A stretch of 64,000 nucleotides of DNA from an uncultured bacterium (lineage in GTDB: Bacteria > Cloacimonadota > Cloacimonadia > Cloacimonadales > Cloacimonadaceae). Within the stretch, counting starts at the first letter, position 1; every line of letters begins with the position of its first letter. The DNA lies in NCBI GenBank assembly GCA_938009275.1, contig CALLHY010000024.1, positions 1 through 64,000 of the forward strand. The letters run 5' to 3'. Shown here in pieces: positions 18,500-27,836 of this stretch. The notes below the pieces were generated by a model. That model made no database searches, had not been told where the DNA came from, and saw only the letters and a list, made by a program, of their open reading frames with translations. Position numbers and translations under genes: made by a program.

Positions 18500-20671
18500 A
18501 TGAAGAAAATCCTTATGTTAGTGCTTTGTCTGAGCTTTTTAATCGCTGCTGTTTACGCCGATGATTATAAGCAGCCGATCAGACAAAAGTCTATCGAACT
18601 ACCCCAAGGATCAAGGTTGTTACCTACTCGGGAAGAACCTGAGTACGTTTTCACCAAGGTCCCCACACCCTTGTTAACTTCATTCTCAGACTACATGCCA
18701 GGCAGTTACAATGGACTGCCCATGAGAGTGATCCCCGATGTAGCCGGTGGCGGATATTTTATCACCTACCATGCTGCCCGCTCTGCAACAGCCCTGCGCC
18801 GTGTATTCTACGCATATATTGATGCAACAGGTACTGTGATCAACAATGCGGAAATCTCGCTGGATACCATTCGCGAAGGTTATCCTTCTCTTGCTATTGA
18901 TCCAGTAAGCGGAAAGCCGATGTATGCCTGGCATACTGATGCTGATCCCAGTGATGCGCTGCTTGAAGTTCGTTTCGTGTCCGATGCTTTCATCGAACAG
19001 GTGGATGGTTTGTGGAACGATTTCCAAGTAATCGTAAACAATCCTATTACAACTACCACAACCGGTGGCCTTGTTCAGACTGACAACGAATTCATATGGC
19101 CAACCCTTGCCATTGGTCCTTCCAATGTTGAAGGTAAGCGTCGTATATATGTAGCAGCCCGTAATAGCGTTACTCACACTTCCATTCCTTCCGAGAACGT
19201 CTATATTGCCTGGGCAGATTTCGATCAAAACAGCATTGAGAATGGCGACCCCATGGTTTGGACATCCACTACCATCCCTACCCTTAATGACTGGAACTCA
19301 GATACAGCTCAGGAACGCCGTCCGCAGCAAGCTCTGGCAACTGATGCCGCCGGAAATATCTACTACATAGGCTATCACAATTCCTGGAATCCAGATGACA
19401 CACCTATCGATGAAGATGATTTCGATGTCTTTAAGCTTTCCAATTATGGTCAAGGCGAATGGATAAGAACCACCTTCGATTCCGTTATGCCCGCATGGAA
19501 TCCTCCGCTATCAGCTACCGATCCTACCGGCTATTTCACCAATGATAGCGACGTTCCTTATACCGACGAGCAAATGAGATGGACAATCGTAAACTCCAGC
19601 CATCTGAATGCAGCAGTTGACGATCTTGGCCGTATCCACCTTCCCTTGCTTGTTGGCCTTGGTAACTATGAAGGTTCATATTATACTGCTTTGCAATTTG
19701 CCAAAGAAGCTGTGTATAATACCAATACCAACGAATTCAGCATCAAAGATGTGTATCCTATCCAAGATCCGACAGACACATACAACTCCACTTTCACACC
19801 TTGGGATATGGAAGCACCTTGGGGCGAAGTTGATGAATTCCTGGTCGACAGCACCACAAACGAATCATTCCCCGGAATGGTTCAGGACTGGAACTTCCCC
19901 TATTGGAATGAAGAATCACATGACAACGCCATGATGTTCCACTTAAGCAACCAGAAGATTACCGAAGGTAATGGTTACGGAATGCTTGCCAACGTCTGGC
20001 AGAATTCACTTCGCGCCAGATGGTTCAATAAGTATGCCGATCCAGACGTATCCGCCTTTGGCAATACCCCTGAAATCTACATCTCCGTATCCCCTGATAA
20101 TGGCGCAACCTGGAGCGAACCAATTGTGCTTAACAACCAGGAAACACCTCAGTTTGCCGGTATTAAGCCCATGTACGTATATCCCGCAGATAAGGTTCAG
20201 TATGTTGGAATGCAGGGAGACAACAAGGTTGGTAAGATTGGCTTGTTCTTCTTTGATGATAACACCTGGGGATCAAATACCATCGCCTCTACAGAATTCC
20301 CGAACGATGGTGGCAGACTGATGTTCGCCGAGATTCAGGTTGTGTTCCCTCTACCTTCAGTTACTTCGAACGAAGATAACACGGTTACTGCTGCTCCCAA
20401 GATGCTTAACCAGAACTTCCCCAATCCCTTCAACCCCGAAACCACAATCAGTTTCGATATGCCCAAAGCAGCTCCTGCAAACCTTTCCATCTACAACGTG
20501 AAAGGTCAGCTGGTGAAGACTCTCTTCAACGGCAACGCAGCCTTTGGCAGAAACAACATGGTATGGAATGGAACCGACAACAACGGTGCCAGCGTTACCA
20601 GCGGATTGTATTTCTATCGCCTGTCCACAGATGGTAAGGTTGAAACCCGTAAAATGATGCTGATGAAATAA
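18500..20671 (+). CDS. secreted protein with T9SS type A sorting domain
   Basis: A 723-residue protein with a signal peptide (1-20, ending VYA) and a C-terminal sorting domain starting NQNFPNPFNPETTISF. The domain continues with LSIYNVKGQLVKTLF and ends GLYFYRLSTDGKVETRKMMLMK. The main part resembles sialidase/BNR-type propeller text (DGGRLMFAE, SPDNGATWSEPIVL), but catalytic residues cannot be assigned. A longer paralogue lies at 42822-46178; both share the N-terminal 600 residues with blocks such as DPVSGKPMYAWH and DNEFIWPT. AGGAGGA precedes the ATG. It is the last gene of the TonB operon. Confidence 0.85.
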   Translation: MKKILMLVLCLSFLIAAVYADDYKQPIRQKSIELPQGSRLLPTREEPEYVFTKVPTPLLTSFSDYMPGSYNGLPMRVIPDVAGGGYFITYHAARSATALRRVFYAYIDATGTVINNAEISLDTIREGYPSLAIDPVSGKPMYAWHTDADPSDALLEVRFVSDAFIEQVDGLWNDFQVIVNNPITTTTTGGLVQTDNEFIWPTLAIGPSNVEGKRRIYVAARNSVTHTSIPSENVYIAWADFDQNSIENGDPMVWTSTTIPTLNDWNSDTAQERRPQQALATDAAGNIYYIGYHNSWNPDDTPIDEDDFDVFKLSNYGQGEWIRTTFDSVMPAWNPPLSATDPTGYFTNDSDVPYTDEQMRWTIVNSSHLNAAVDDLGRIHLPLLVGLGNYEGSYYTALQFAKEAVYNTNTNEFSIKDVYPIQDPTDTYNSTFTPWDMEAPWGEVDEFLVDSTTNESFPGMVQDWNFPYWNEESHDNAMMFHLSNQKITEGNGYGMLANVWQNSLRARWFNKYADPDVSAFGNTPEIYISVSPDNGATWSEPIVLNNQETPQFAGIKPMYVYPADKVQYVGMQGDNKVGKIGLFFFDDNTWGSNTIASTEFPNDGGRLMFAEIQVVFPLPSVTSNEDNTVTAAPKMLNQNFPNPFNPETTISFDMPKAAPANLSIYNVKGQLVKTLFNGNAAFGRNNMVWNGTDNNGASVTSGLYFYRLSTDGKVETRKMMLMK

Positions 20672-20702
20672 GCTTAGCTTATCTCATAGCAAAACAATAG
20701 CT

Positions 20703-20737
20703 AAACACCCCGGCCACGATGCCGGGGTGTTTTTTTA
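20703..20737 (+). terminator. Rho-independent terminator of the TonB operon
   Basis: A 12-base stem, 20703-20714 paired with 20721-20732, has a 6-base CACGAT loop and is GC-rich (ACCCCGGC/GCCGGGGT). It is followed by a T run. It lies 31 bases after the stop of the sorted cargo gene and is the clearest intrinsic terminator in the window. Confidence 0.92.
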
Positions 20738-20842
20738 GTAGCTTAGCGAAAGTATGCACATTAGCCTCGGTTGTATGAACACGTTTTGTAGGCAGCGATG
20801 ATTAATAGTGCCTACATTCTGCCTGCACGATTTACGCTAGAA

Positions 20843-20907
20843 CTACGCATGAATTACGCATCTCATCCGTATTTCATGGGTAATTCATTAGTAATTCGTT
20901 CAAGGAA
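20843..20907. repeat. 65-bp dispersed hairpin repeat, copy 1
   Basis: Matches 47761-47825 at all but four positions over 65 bases. The core is an inverted repeat of 16-base arms around a 9-base spacer; in this copy the arms have three mismatches, while the other copy is perfect. Both copies lie downstream of operons that end with a sorting-domain protein. The rest of 20736-21009 holds no gene that I can see. Confidence 0.8.
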
Positions 20908-21009
20908 GCTGGTGATATTTATGGATGAGAAGACTAGCGAGTTTGAGGGTTAATGCTAAGATGGGATAAAGGGATAAATGAAGCCAATATGTTAAGATCG
21001 AGTAATCAA

Positions 21010-22245
21010 TTATTTCAAAGGCAAAGCTGATGCTTTTTGTCCGGCAAGCCAACCGGTAGAGGCGGCAATCTGGATGTTGAAGCCCCCACTCGGCAAGGCA
21101 TAGTTTAAAACTTCACCTGCAAAGAACAATCCTTTACAAATGCGGGATTCCATGCTTTTGCTGTTAACCTCGCTTAGAAGAACACCACCTGCACTTGCCA
21201 TAGCAGTCTCTAAAGCACCTACGGTGCTTACTTCAAATTTGCAGGAGGAGAGAACAGCCTGCAAACGGTTGAATTCCTTTTTGTTCATACTGGCAATGGT
21301 TTGATTAGGGTCGAAACCATTTTGCTCCAGGATTGTGCCAAGCAGTCTACGCGGCACAGAAGGTTTGATAAGCGCATTCAGCAGCTTTGCTCCCCTATTT
21401 TGCTCAAGCAGCTCAGATAGCTCTTGTTTACTATCGGGAATCAAGTTTATTCTAATGCTCATACCGTCGCTAATACGGTAGCTATTGTCTAGAATAACCG
21501 GCCCGGAAAGCCCAGTGTGAGTGAACAGTAAATCACCACAATCGCTAAACTGAGCGTCTTTACACTCAAACTTAATCACGGCTTTGGGAATGCTGATCCC
21601 TGCACACTGCTTGTAAGGTGCATAGTTTTTTAAGCTAATTCCACACAGATGCGCTCTAAAGGGGGTGATGCTGTGCCCAAGGCTTTTTGCCAGTGCAAGC
21701 GCTTGTCCATCTGAGCCTGTTTTGGAATAGCTGCCGCCTCCGGTGGCAATCAACAGACGGGAAGCAGTTACTCTGAATGAGTTATCAGTAGTTATTATAT
21801 AATCACCATCTGCAGTTATCTCCACTCTGTTTACTTTGGCATGGTACATAACCTGCACTCCGAGGCGCAAGGCTGCGTTCAACAGGCAATCTCTTACGTC
21901 ACTTGCCTTCATGGAAGCTGGGAAAATCTTGGCATCATCACGGGTTACAGATGGACATCCGGCATCGCTAAGCAGCTTTATAAAATGAGTGTTGCTAAAA
22001 GTGTAGTAGGCTGGCTTCAGATAGTTTTTATACTCTCTGCATCTGCTCAAAAACTCCTCGTTCGTACCAGCATGTGTAAAGTTGCATTGACCGCTGCCAC
22101 TAAGAAGTATCTTCGCACCGCATAGAGCTCCGGATTCCAGGATGATGATCTTATCACCCTTTCCCCGCATGGCTCTTGCTGCCGAGATAGCAGCCAACAA
22201 GCCGGAAACTCCACCGCCGATAATGGCAAAAAAGCATTTATGCAT
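21010..22245 (-). CDS. BaiN/HI0933-family flavoprotein oxidoreductase
   Basis: A 411-residue NAD(P)/FAD-dependent oxidoreductase. The FAD-binding Rossmann motif IIGGGVSGLLAAISAA begins the protein. The family block GAKILLSGSGQCNFTHAG follows, then LLIATGGGSYSKTGSDG, and the C-terminus ends with FAGEVLNYALPSGGFNIQIAASTGWLAG. Members of this family (YhiN, BaiN) are widespread and mostly uncharacterised. The gene lies 12 bases after the LolA-like gene, so it may be the last gene of the exporter operon, though a functional link is doubtful. No strong ribosome binding site is visible. Confidence 0.9.
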   Translation of the reverse strand: MHKCFFAIIGGGVSGLLAAISAARAMRGKGDKIIILESGALCGAKILLSGSGQCNFTHAGTNEEFLSRCREYKNYLKPAYYTFSNTHFIKLLSDAGCPSVTRDDAKIFPASMKASDVRDCLLNAALRLGVQVMYHAKVNRVEITADGDYIITTDNSFRVTASRLLIATGGGSYSKTGSDGQALALAKSLGHSITPFRAHLCGISLKNYAPYKQCAGISIPKAVIKFECKDAQFSDCGDLLFTHTGLSGPVILDNSYRISDGMSIRINLIPDSKQELSELLEQNRGAKLLNALIKPSVPRRLLGTILEQNGFDPNQTIASMNKKEFNRLQAVLSSCKFEVSTVGALETAMASAGGVLLSEVNSKSMESRICKGLFFAGEVLNYALPSGGFNIQIAASTGWLAGQKASALPLK

Positions 22246-22257
22246 AGTATAAGCTGT

Positions 22258-22992
22258 TCATTTCAGAATAGCCTTGCTGAATATGTGCTTGGGGATGCTA
22301 ACGTCGAACTTGATCTCGTCTATATAGTATTCGGTGCCTTTTCCTGCCTTTAACTGGTCTTTGAACACAATTTTACGGGGATACCATCGATTTTGAATGC
22401 GCTGAACATCAGAAGCTTTGATGGTCTTCATTAGCTTACCGCTTTTAGCATACCACTCTTCATAGAGGCTTACATTGCGCTGCTTATCCACGTAGATAAT
22501 GCGCTTATAATACGATACATCATTACGTTTGGCAATGAGGCATAGCACCCAACATTCCCTTCCGTCGTAGCTGCTTTCTTTTTGGATGGTGGCAGAATAG
22601 TCTTCAAAAAGCTTGCTCTCTTCCATAAAGTCTTCATACGAGAGGTCACTGCCCATCACCGATTGTTTTAGCATGTTTCCTGATATCTGAACCGTGCGGT
22701 CGGTGTTAGGATCAAATATCCAAAGATCAGTGCCTAGTTTTAGCATTTTGGTGCCTTTATCACGAGGGGGAGAGGTGTATTCGGAATAGAACTTGTCGTT
22801 TCCCTGTCCATAGTTGGTGGATGCAACGGTGCGTGAAGCTCTTTGGCTGTGGACAACCATGCGGGTGGATGAGATACTGCTGCCGGAGCTCATATTCTTA
22901 TCCACAGCTTTTAAAATGTCGGAGGCACTTGGTTTCTGGGCAGATAAATGGACTGCAACCAGTAATAGTAAGGCACAAAGTAATTTGTTCAT
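22258..22992 (-). CDS. LolA-like outer membrane lipoprotein-sorting protein
   Basis: A 244-residue periplasmic protein with a signal peptide (1-18, ending HLSA). The body matches the LolA-like family (PF17131 type) by its LKLGTDLWIFDPNTDRTVQISGNMLKQSVMGSDLSYEDF region, written here as overlapping pieces: DLWIFDPNTDRT and SVMGSDLSYEDF. Such proteins have the LolA/LolB half-barrel and accompany FtsX-type or RND exporters, presumably carrying a lipid or lipoprotein in the periplasm. Its ATG overlaps the permease stop in an ATGA junction, indicating a functional unit with the ABC transporter. Confidence 0.88.
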   Translation of the reverse strand: MNKLLCALLLLVAVHLSAQKPSASDILKAVDKNMSSGSSISSTRMVVHSQRASRTVASTNYGQGNDKFYSEYTSPPRDKGTKMLKLGTDLWIFDPNTDRTVQISGNMLKQSVMGSDLSYEDFMEESKLFEDYSATIQKESSYDGRECWVLCLIAKRNDVSYYKRIIYVDKQRNVSLYEEWYAKSGKLMKTIKASDVQRIQNRWYPRKIVFKDQLKAGKGTEYYIDEIKFDVSIPKHIFSKAILK

Positions 22993-24260
22993 GCTTCTAG
23001 CTCCTTAAAAAGCTGAGAGGTTTGCCGCTTATAGATTGCCGTTCCCGCCAGGGCTGCACCCAACAGGGTGGAAAGCACACCTGGTATAAAGCTGATTACT
23101 AGGGCTTTCAGGGTTATAGATGTATATACCATGTTTTCTGATAAAATGGATGTATTACGGTTGTATGCGCTAACGTCCATGCCGTTTTTGTTAAAGTATA
23201 GGCTGATTCCCAAGCCCAAGACAAGCCCGATGCAAGAGCCAACTATACCTACAATAAAGGCTTCGGATAGTAAACCCAGGTACACTTGTCTTTTTTGCTC
23301 GCCGATTGCCAGACGTAGGCCAAATTCGCCATATCGCCTGATCCCGTTCATCAGACCGGAGTTCCAAAGCACTATCCCCATAATAAACACAAAGACCAGC
23401 GCCATCCAGCCCATCATAGAGCTAAAGGTGCCCATCAGGTAGGCAAGATTGTTTTGCTGCATCATGGTAAGCATCTTGGGTGAGAATTCGTCTTCCGGGT
23501 CTGAATATTGTGCATTAAACTCTGCTGCAACGCGTGATGCCACTTTGTCGTTGTATTCTCCGTTCTCAAAGAAAGCCAGTATCTCGCTGGCTCCCTGCTC
23601 CATGTCCAAAAGCTGGCGTATGTCTGAGATATCGGCTATTACTGCTCCGTTGTCCAGTGCGCCAACCCCAAAGTTTACTGTGCCGACAATCACCAGGTTC
23701 TGCATGGTCATGGCTCCATATACACTTCCGCCAATTAAGGTTACGGTTTCGCCGATTTTAATGCTTAGCCTGGTTAAAGCAGCATCGCTCATTAGAGCTT
23801 CGCCATTTGCCCTGGGCAGTCTTCCGCTTACCAGTGCCTTGTTCAGGTTTAGCAGCTCCTGCTCACGCTTACTGTTCAGCAGATCAACAGCAAAGCCAAC
23901 CACCTGACCCTGAGCTCTGGTTTCGCCTCGCTCATCGGGAACGTCCAGCAGCGCGCCAAAGCTAATGCGCTGAACCCAGCTTAGCTCCGGGTATTTAGTC
24001 TGCCATTCTTTGAACTCATCTTCGATGTTTAGCATTGCCAGGTCATAAGGCTTTTGCTCTATCATTTCCGCATATGCACGCGTTACAACCTTCAGGTGCC
24101 CGGTTTCAAATCTGGCATTCTGACGAATGAAGCTATTCTGATAGCCTTGCATAAAGGATAGTGTAAAAACCATCATCACAACCCCTGCACACACAATCAG
24201 AATAGGGAAGAGCCAACGGTGACGGTCTCGGAATATACCCTTAATAATAAACTGAAACAT
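22989..24260 (-). CDS. ABC transporter permease, FtsX/MacB type (second)
   Basis: A 423-residue permease with an N-terminal membrane helix (about 15-36), a periplasmic MacB-like domain, and three C-terminal helices (about 278-300, 328-350 and 382-405) forming the FtsX domain. RYGEFGLRLAIGEQKRQVYLGLL is the typical cytoplasmic coupling stretch. LolCE and MacB-type permeases do not pump across the bilayer but transfer mechanical energy to the periplasmic side. It directly follows the first permease stop, with AAGGTGAG before the ATG, so the two should form a heterodimer. Confidence 0.9.
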   Translation of the reverse strand: MFQFIIKGIFRDRHRWLFPILIVCAGVVMMVFTLSFMQGYQNSFIRQNARFETGHLKVVTRAYAEMIEQKPYDLAMLNIEDEFKEWQTKYPELSWVQRISFGALLDVPDERGETRAQGQVVGFAVDLLNSKREQELLNLNKALVSGRLPRANGEALMSDAALTRLSIKIGETVTLIGGSVYGAMTMQNLVIVGTVNFGVGALDNGAVIADISDIRQLLDMEQGASEILAFFENGEYNDKVASRVAAEFNAQYSDPEDEFSPKMLTMMQQNNLAYLMGTFSSMMGWMALVFVFIMGIVLWNSGLMNGIRRYGEFGLRLAIGEQKRQVYLGLLSEAFIVGIVGSCIGLVLGLGISLYFNKNGMDVSAYNRNTSILSENMVYTSITLKALVISFIPGVLSTLLGAALAGTAIYKRQTSQLFKELEA

Positions 24261-25439
24261 CTATCTCACCTTTCCCCGTAAGGCATCAGTTGGTTTTAGT
24301 GACGCAATCTTGCGGGTTGGAAGCCAGCTAACAATGGCGGTTAATGCCAATAAAAACATCAGCGTGCCCATTATGATGGTAATGGGATAGCTAAAGTAGA
24401 TTGGTTCGCTAAAGCCAGGCATGCCAAAGTCTTCATAACCGGATGGTAAACGATATCCAAACTTTGTGAAATACCAAAAGATTGGCATACCTAAAACTGC
24501 AGTACTGATGGCAGCAAACACCATGTATAGCACACCCTCGGTGGTAAACAGCAGGGCTATTTTATTCTTGGTCAACCCCAGTGCCGACAATGTGCCAATC
24601 TCTCTGCGCCGTTTAAACACCGCAAGAGCCTGGGAATCGAACACAGCGATCATCGCCAGGAACAGTAACAAGCTATACATTATGTACTCCTGAGCCCGTT
24701 CAGACTCGCGTATCTGATATAGGTCGGCAAAGTACTCATCTTTGGGTATCAGTCTAAATCCCGGAGCTTCCATAGTGTTTTGCGATTTATCTGCCAATAT
24801 CAGATAGCTGGCGGCATCGGGTAAGGCTTTTATTTCTTGCAAGGAACTCAGGTCTACCCACAGAGTTCCGATGTCCACGCTTGGCACAGGTATGCTAAGT
24901 ATCTTTACGATTTCGATGTCCAGAGCATTAAAAGCTCCTGAGGAGTCTTTTATTCTTACTGTGAATACATCACCAACTTTCAGTCTGGCGTTCTTTGCCA
25001 TGGATGTGCCTATCATCGCGGGTATGGCAAAGGGATTCTCTGATACAAAGCCACCTGAAGGGAAGCTAAGCAGAGATTGCTGGTTGGGTATGCCCTTCAC
25101 CACTGCTGGCATCATGCGTCCTGCCGGATAAATGGTGGCAGGGGTCATGAGGATGGGAACCACTTTGCCATATTCTATTTGCTGCTTAAACGCCTGTGGG
25201 ATTGGGGCAAAACTGCTGTCCCAACTGAAGGCATCAAAGGGATCATAGCTGCTTACCCGAAACATACCGCTGCCATATTCCCATGCCACATGCTGCTTTT
25301 CCGCTACCTTTATCCAGCTATAATACATCGCCTGCATCCAAACCATGGCTATCAGCACTATGGATAGTATCAACACGTTTACAAGGCTGCGCCAGCCATT
25401 ACCAATAATGTTCTTAAATGCCAGATGCAGGATCATCAT
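24261..25439 (-). CDS. ABC transporter permease, FtsX/MacB type (first)
   Basis: About 392 residues of the same topology as the next permease: a helix near the start (NVLILSIVLIAMVWMQAM), a periplasmic domain, then three helices. FKRRREIGTLSALGLTKNKIALLFTTEG is the coupling region, here given as RREIGTLSALGLTKNKI. The ATG at 25439 is preferred over an upstream in-frame start at 25454 because GAGG lies 6 bases before it. The 5' end overlaps the ATPase gene by about 26 bases, which suggests translational coupling. Confidence 0.9.
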   Translation of the reverse strand: MMILHLAFKNIIGNGWRSLVNVLILSIVLIAMVWMQAMYYSWIKVAEKQHVAWEYGSGMFRVSSYDPFDAFSWDSSFAPIPQAFKQQIEYGKVVPILMTPATIYPAGRMMPAVVKGIPNQQSLLSFPSGGFVSENPFAIPAMIGTSMAKNARLKVGDVFTVRIKDSSGAFNALDIEIVKILSIPVPSVDIGTLWVDLSSLQEIKALPDAASYLILADKSQNTMEAPGFRLIPKDEYFADLYQIRESERAQEYIMYSLLLFLAMIAVFDSQALAVFKRRREIGTLSALGLTKNKIALLFTTEGVLYMVFAAISTAVLGMPIFWYFTKFGYRLPSGYEDFGMPGFSEPIYFSYPITIIMGTLMFLLALTAIVSWLPTRKIASLKPTDALRGKVR

Positions 25440-26112
25440 TGGCAACCTCGCCATCGATAAGCTTTATTACCCTGAGCAAGTACTTTATAACCTTATCATC
25501 GTGGGTAGAGAAGATAAAGGTGGTGCCAAGTTCTTTATTCAAATTGCTCATTGTTTGCAAGATATGCAGCGAGTTCTCGGTGTCCAGATTCGCGGTTGGT
25601 TCGTCTGCCAGCACGATTGCCGGCTTTTTTACCATTGCCCGGGCAATGGCTACCCGCTGACACTGTCCACCCGATAACTGTGCGGGGCGGCTGGATATCT
25701 TATCCATCAAGCCGACCCATTCCAAAGCGTTTAGCACCGCTTTCCTGCGCTCTTCGGCAGGCATTTTTAGCAGCAACAAGGGGAATTCCACATTCTCAAA
25801 CACTGAATACACTGGCAATAGGTTATAGGTTTGGAAGATAAAACCTATGTGCTGAGAACGCAACTCGCCCGATTGCCTTTGGGTTAGCTGCCTGATGGAC
25901 TGTCCCATAACCTCAGCTTCACCATTTGTGGGTGTATCAAGTGAGCCAAGGATATTCAGCAAGGTTGTTTTTCCGCTTCCGCTTGGCCCCACAATACCTG
26001 TGAATTCGCCACTGACAAACTCCAGATTGATGTTCTTCAGCGCAAGAAACTCCCCCTCACCTGTGGGAAAGGACTTGCTCATGTTTATGGTTCTGGCTAT
26101 TACTTTGTTCAT
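25414..26112 (-). CDS. ABC transporter ATP-binding protein, LolD/MacB type
   Basis: A 232-residue ATPase with Walker A GPSGSGKTTLLNIL, Q-loop GFIFQTYNLLP, signature LSGGQCQRVAIARA, Walker B IVLADEPTANLD and the switch histidine in FSTHD. LNILGSLDTPTNGE and the LLPVYSVFENV segment are typical of the LolD/MacB subfamily that drives FtsX permeases. It begins 8 bases after the barrel gene behind AGAGGTG. Together with the two permeases and the LolA-like protein it makes a complete lipid or lipoprotein trafficking or efflux system. Confidence 0.93.
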   Translation of the reverse strand: MNKVIARTINMSKSFPTGEGEFLALKNINLEFVSGEFTGIVGPSGSGKTTLLNILGSLDTPTNGEAEVMGQSIRQLTQRQSGELRSQHIGFIFQTYNLLPVYSVFENVEFPLLLLKMPAEERRKAVLNALEWVGLMDKISSRPAQLSGGQCQRVAIARAMVKKPAIVLADEPTANLDTENSLHILQTMSNLNKELGTTFIFSTHDDKVIKYLLRVIKLIDGEVANDDPASGI

Positions 26113-26120
26113 TTACACCT

Positions 26121-27194
26121 CTATAGGTCGTAGCTAATCTTCAGGTTCAATCCCGGGCTATGGCTTTGCAGTGGTGTATAGCCTCTGTCCAGGCTTAGGC
26201 TCAAATCCCAGGATAGATAATCGTATGCTCTGCGCCATACTATGGCAACGTTATCGGTATCTGCTGTGTGCGAATGCACACCTAAAAATGTGATGCTATC
26301 CAGCAATCCAAGGGGATAGTTTAGCATCAGGGCAGTGTGTGCAGCCATTGTGTGTAGTTTATCTATGCTTTCATTATGATCATGAGTTTGCATGTGTTCC
26401 AGCGTTATGGCAATCCCATTGCCAATGGCAGCAGTCCAGTCCATTCCCATTGTACTGGCAAGCATATACTTGGGCATAGTGCTTGCGGTGCTCCATTCAA
26501 ACTTTGCCGCACTCGCCTCCAGCCATGCTCCAATCGCTCCGTCGTAGCGGTGGTCAAAGCCCACGCGATATTCATTGCCCTGCTGCATCTGGCGTTGATG
26601 ATAGCTGACAGCCGATTCGCCCAAGGGGTTGGGAACCTGCAATCTTGCCCCTGGTTCCATGCGTCTCTCCTTGCCTGCTACAAACTCATTGCCTTTTATG
26701 CTATCTTCGCCAAGCACTCCCCACACCCAGAGATTGGCGTTATTCAGCCAGTTATGCTTAAAAACACCTGCTTTTACTCCGGCTGTATATTCGCTTTTGT
26801 CCAGCGGATCGATTCTGTCGAACCACTGTAATGGTCGTAGCAGCTTTGCACTGCCAAAGTTTATTTTTTGCAGCCCTACCCGCAGATCGCTTTGTGGCAA
26901 GCCAATCCGTAGCCAATAACGGTAGCTATCCATGCTGATGTCGCTTTCCTGCTCCTCGTTCCAATACCCATACACTCTGCCCAAAAAGCTGTATTCACCT
27001 TGCAGGCTTATGCTGCTCCCAACAGGAATGCTTAGCTGTATCTCGGGTATCCAGTGCACGTCCACCCTGTTCGTCTTTTGGGCAAAATCTCTGGCTCCGG
27101 TTACGCTGAACAGGTAGCCGGTATCAAGCTCTGCTGAGGATAGTGCAGTGGGTACTAACACCGCAAAAAGCATGAGTATTATGACGTATCTCAC
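26121..27194 (-). CDS. predicted outer membrane beta-barrel protein
   Basis: A 357-residue protein with a signal peptide (1-20) and alternating amphipathic strands throughout, ending in LNLKISYDL. RYWLRIGLPQSDLRVGLQKINFGSAKLLRPLQWFDRIDP suggests a porin-like or DUF1302-like barrel, seen here as RVGLQKINFGS and LQWFDRIDPLD. The start is GTG, overlapping the TetR stop in a GTGA junction. As the only outer-membrane member of the operon it may be the receptor or exit point for the material moved by the ABC and LolA-like proteins (inference). Confidence 0.7.
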   Translation of the reverse strand: MRYVIILMLFAVLVPTALSSAELDTGYLFSVTGARDFAQKTNRVDVHWIPEIQLSIPVGSSISLQGEYSFLGRVYGYWNEEQESDISMDSYRYWLRIGLPQSDLRVGLQKINFGSAKLLRPLQWFDRIDPLDKSEYTAGVKAGVFKHNWLNNANLWVWGVLGEDSIKGNEFVAGKERRMEPGARLQVPNPLGESAVSYHQRQMQQGNEYRVGFDHRYDGAIGAWLEASAAKFEWSTASTMPKYMLASTMGMDWTAAIGNGIAITLEHMQTHDHNESIDKLHTMAAHTALMLNYPLGLLDSITFLGVHSHTADTDNVAIVWRRAYDYLSWDLSLSLDRGYTPLQSHSPGLNLKISYDL

Positions 27195-27796
27195 TGCTTA
27201 TCCCTTGCTACAATGCCAAACATTAGAATCTCGTTAATCTGTGCTACCATTTGCTCTACACTTCCAAATTTGTTTAGCATAGCTTCGTTGTCCACCATTT
27301 TGTTTATCTCCTCCATAAACAGCAGGATAAAATCCACGTTTACTTTGGGGTTTATGTTCCCCTGCTGCTGTTCGCGTGTAAAGAAGCTGCGAACGCTTTG
27401 TAGTGCCGCTCCTCTAATCTCACTAAGGTAATTAGCTGTAATAGGAGTAAGCAGGATGCTATGTACCATCTCCTCGCCCAGATTGCTTATCAGATTGCGC
27501 TTACTGCTAATAATCTGCTCAAGTTTTTCTTTTATGCTTTTGCCGGATTGCATAATGGTATCCGAGATGCTTATATGACGCTCAATGATGGACTTCACCA
27601 TAGCAATTATCAGCTCGTCCTTACCTGCGTAATACTTATAAAAAGTAACCTTGCTAACCCCCGCTGTCCGGCATATTTCCTCTATACTAACCCGCTGAAA
27701 CCCGTGCTTACGAAACAATTGATACGCTGCCTTCAGCAAGGCAGCTTGCTTGGCATTGCTTATGTTCGAAACTATTTCATCGGGGTATGCTGTCAT
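27191..27796 (-). CDS. TetR/AcrR-family transcriptional regulator
   Basis: A 201-residue regulator with the TetR helix-turn-helix at about residues 16-60 (AAYQLFRKHGFQRVSIEEIC then AGVSKVTFYKYYAGKDEL). The C-terminal ligand domain is variable, as usual. It is the first gene of the exporter operon and overlaps the barrel gene by four bases, so autoregulation and substrate sensing are likely. A promoter and a pair of direct repeats lie just upstream. Confidence 0.93.
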   Translation of the reverse strand: MTAYPDEIVSNISNAKQAALLKAAYQLFRKHGFQRVSIEEICRTAGVSKVTFYKYYAGKDELIIAMVKSIIERHISISDTIMQSGKSIKEKLEQIISSKRNLISNLGEEMVHSILLTPITANYLSEIRGAALQSVRSFFTREQQQGNINPKVNVDFILLFMEEINKMVDNEAMLNKFGSVEQMVAQINEILMFGIVARDKQ

Positions 27797-27798
27797 GT

Positions 27799-27830
27799 GC
27801 TTTACGGTTATCCTTATGCTTTACGATTAT
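27799..27830. repeat. 13-bp direct repeats, candidate regulator site
   Basis: GCTTTACGGTTAT (27799-27811) and GCTTTACGATTAT (27818-27830) differ at one base and start 19 bases apart, close to two helical turns. They lie between the -10 element and the tetR start, where a repressor would block the operon. TetR operators are usually palindromic, so the assignment is tentative. Confidence 0.4.
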
Positions 27831-27836
27831 GGTGAT

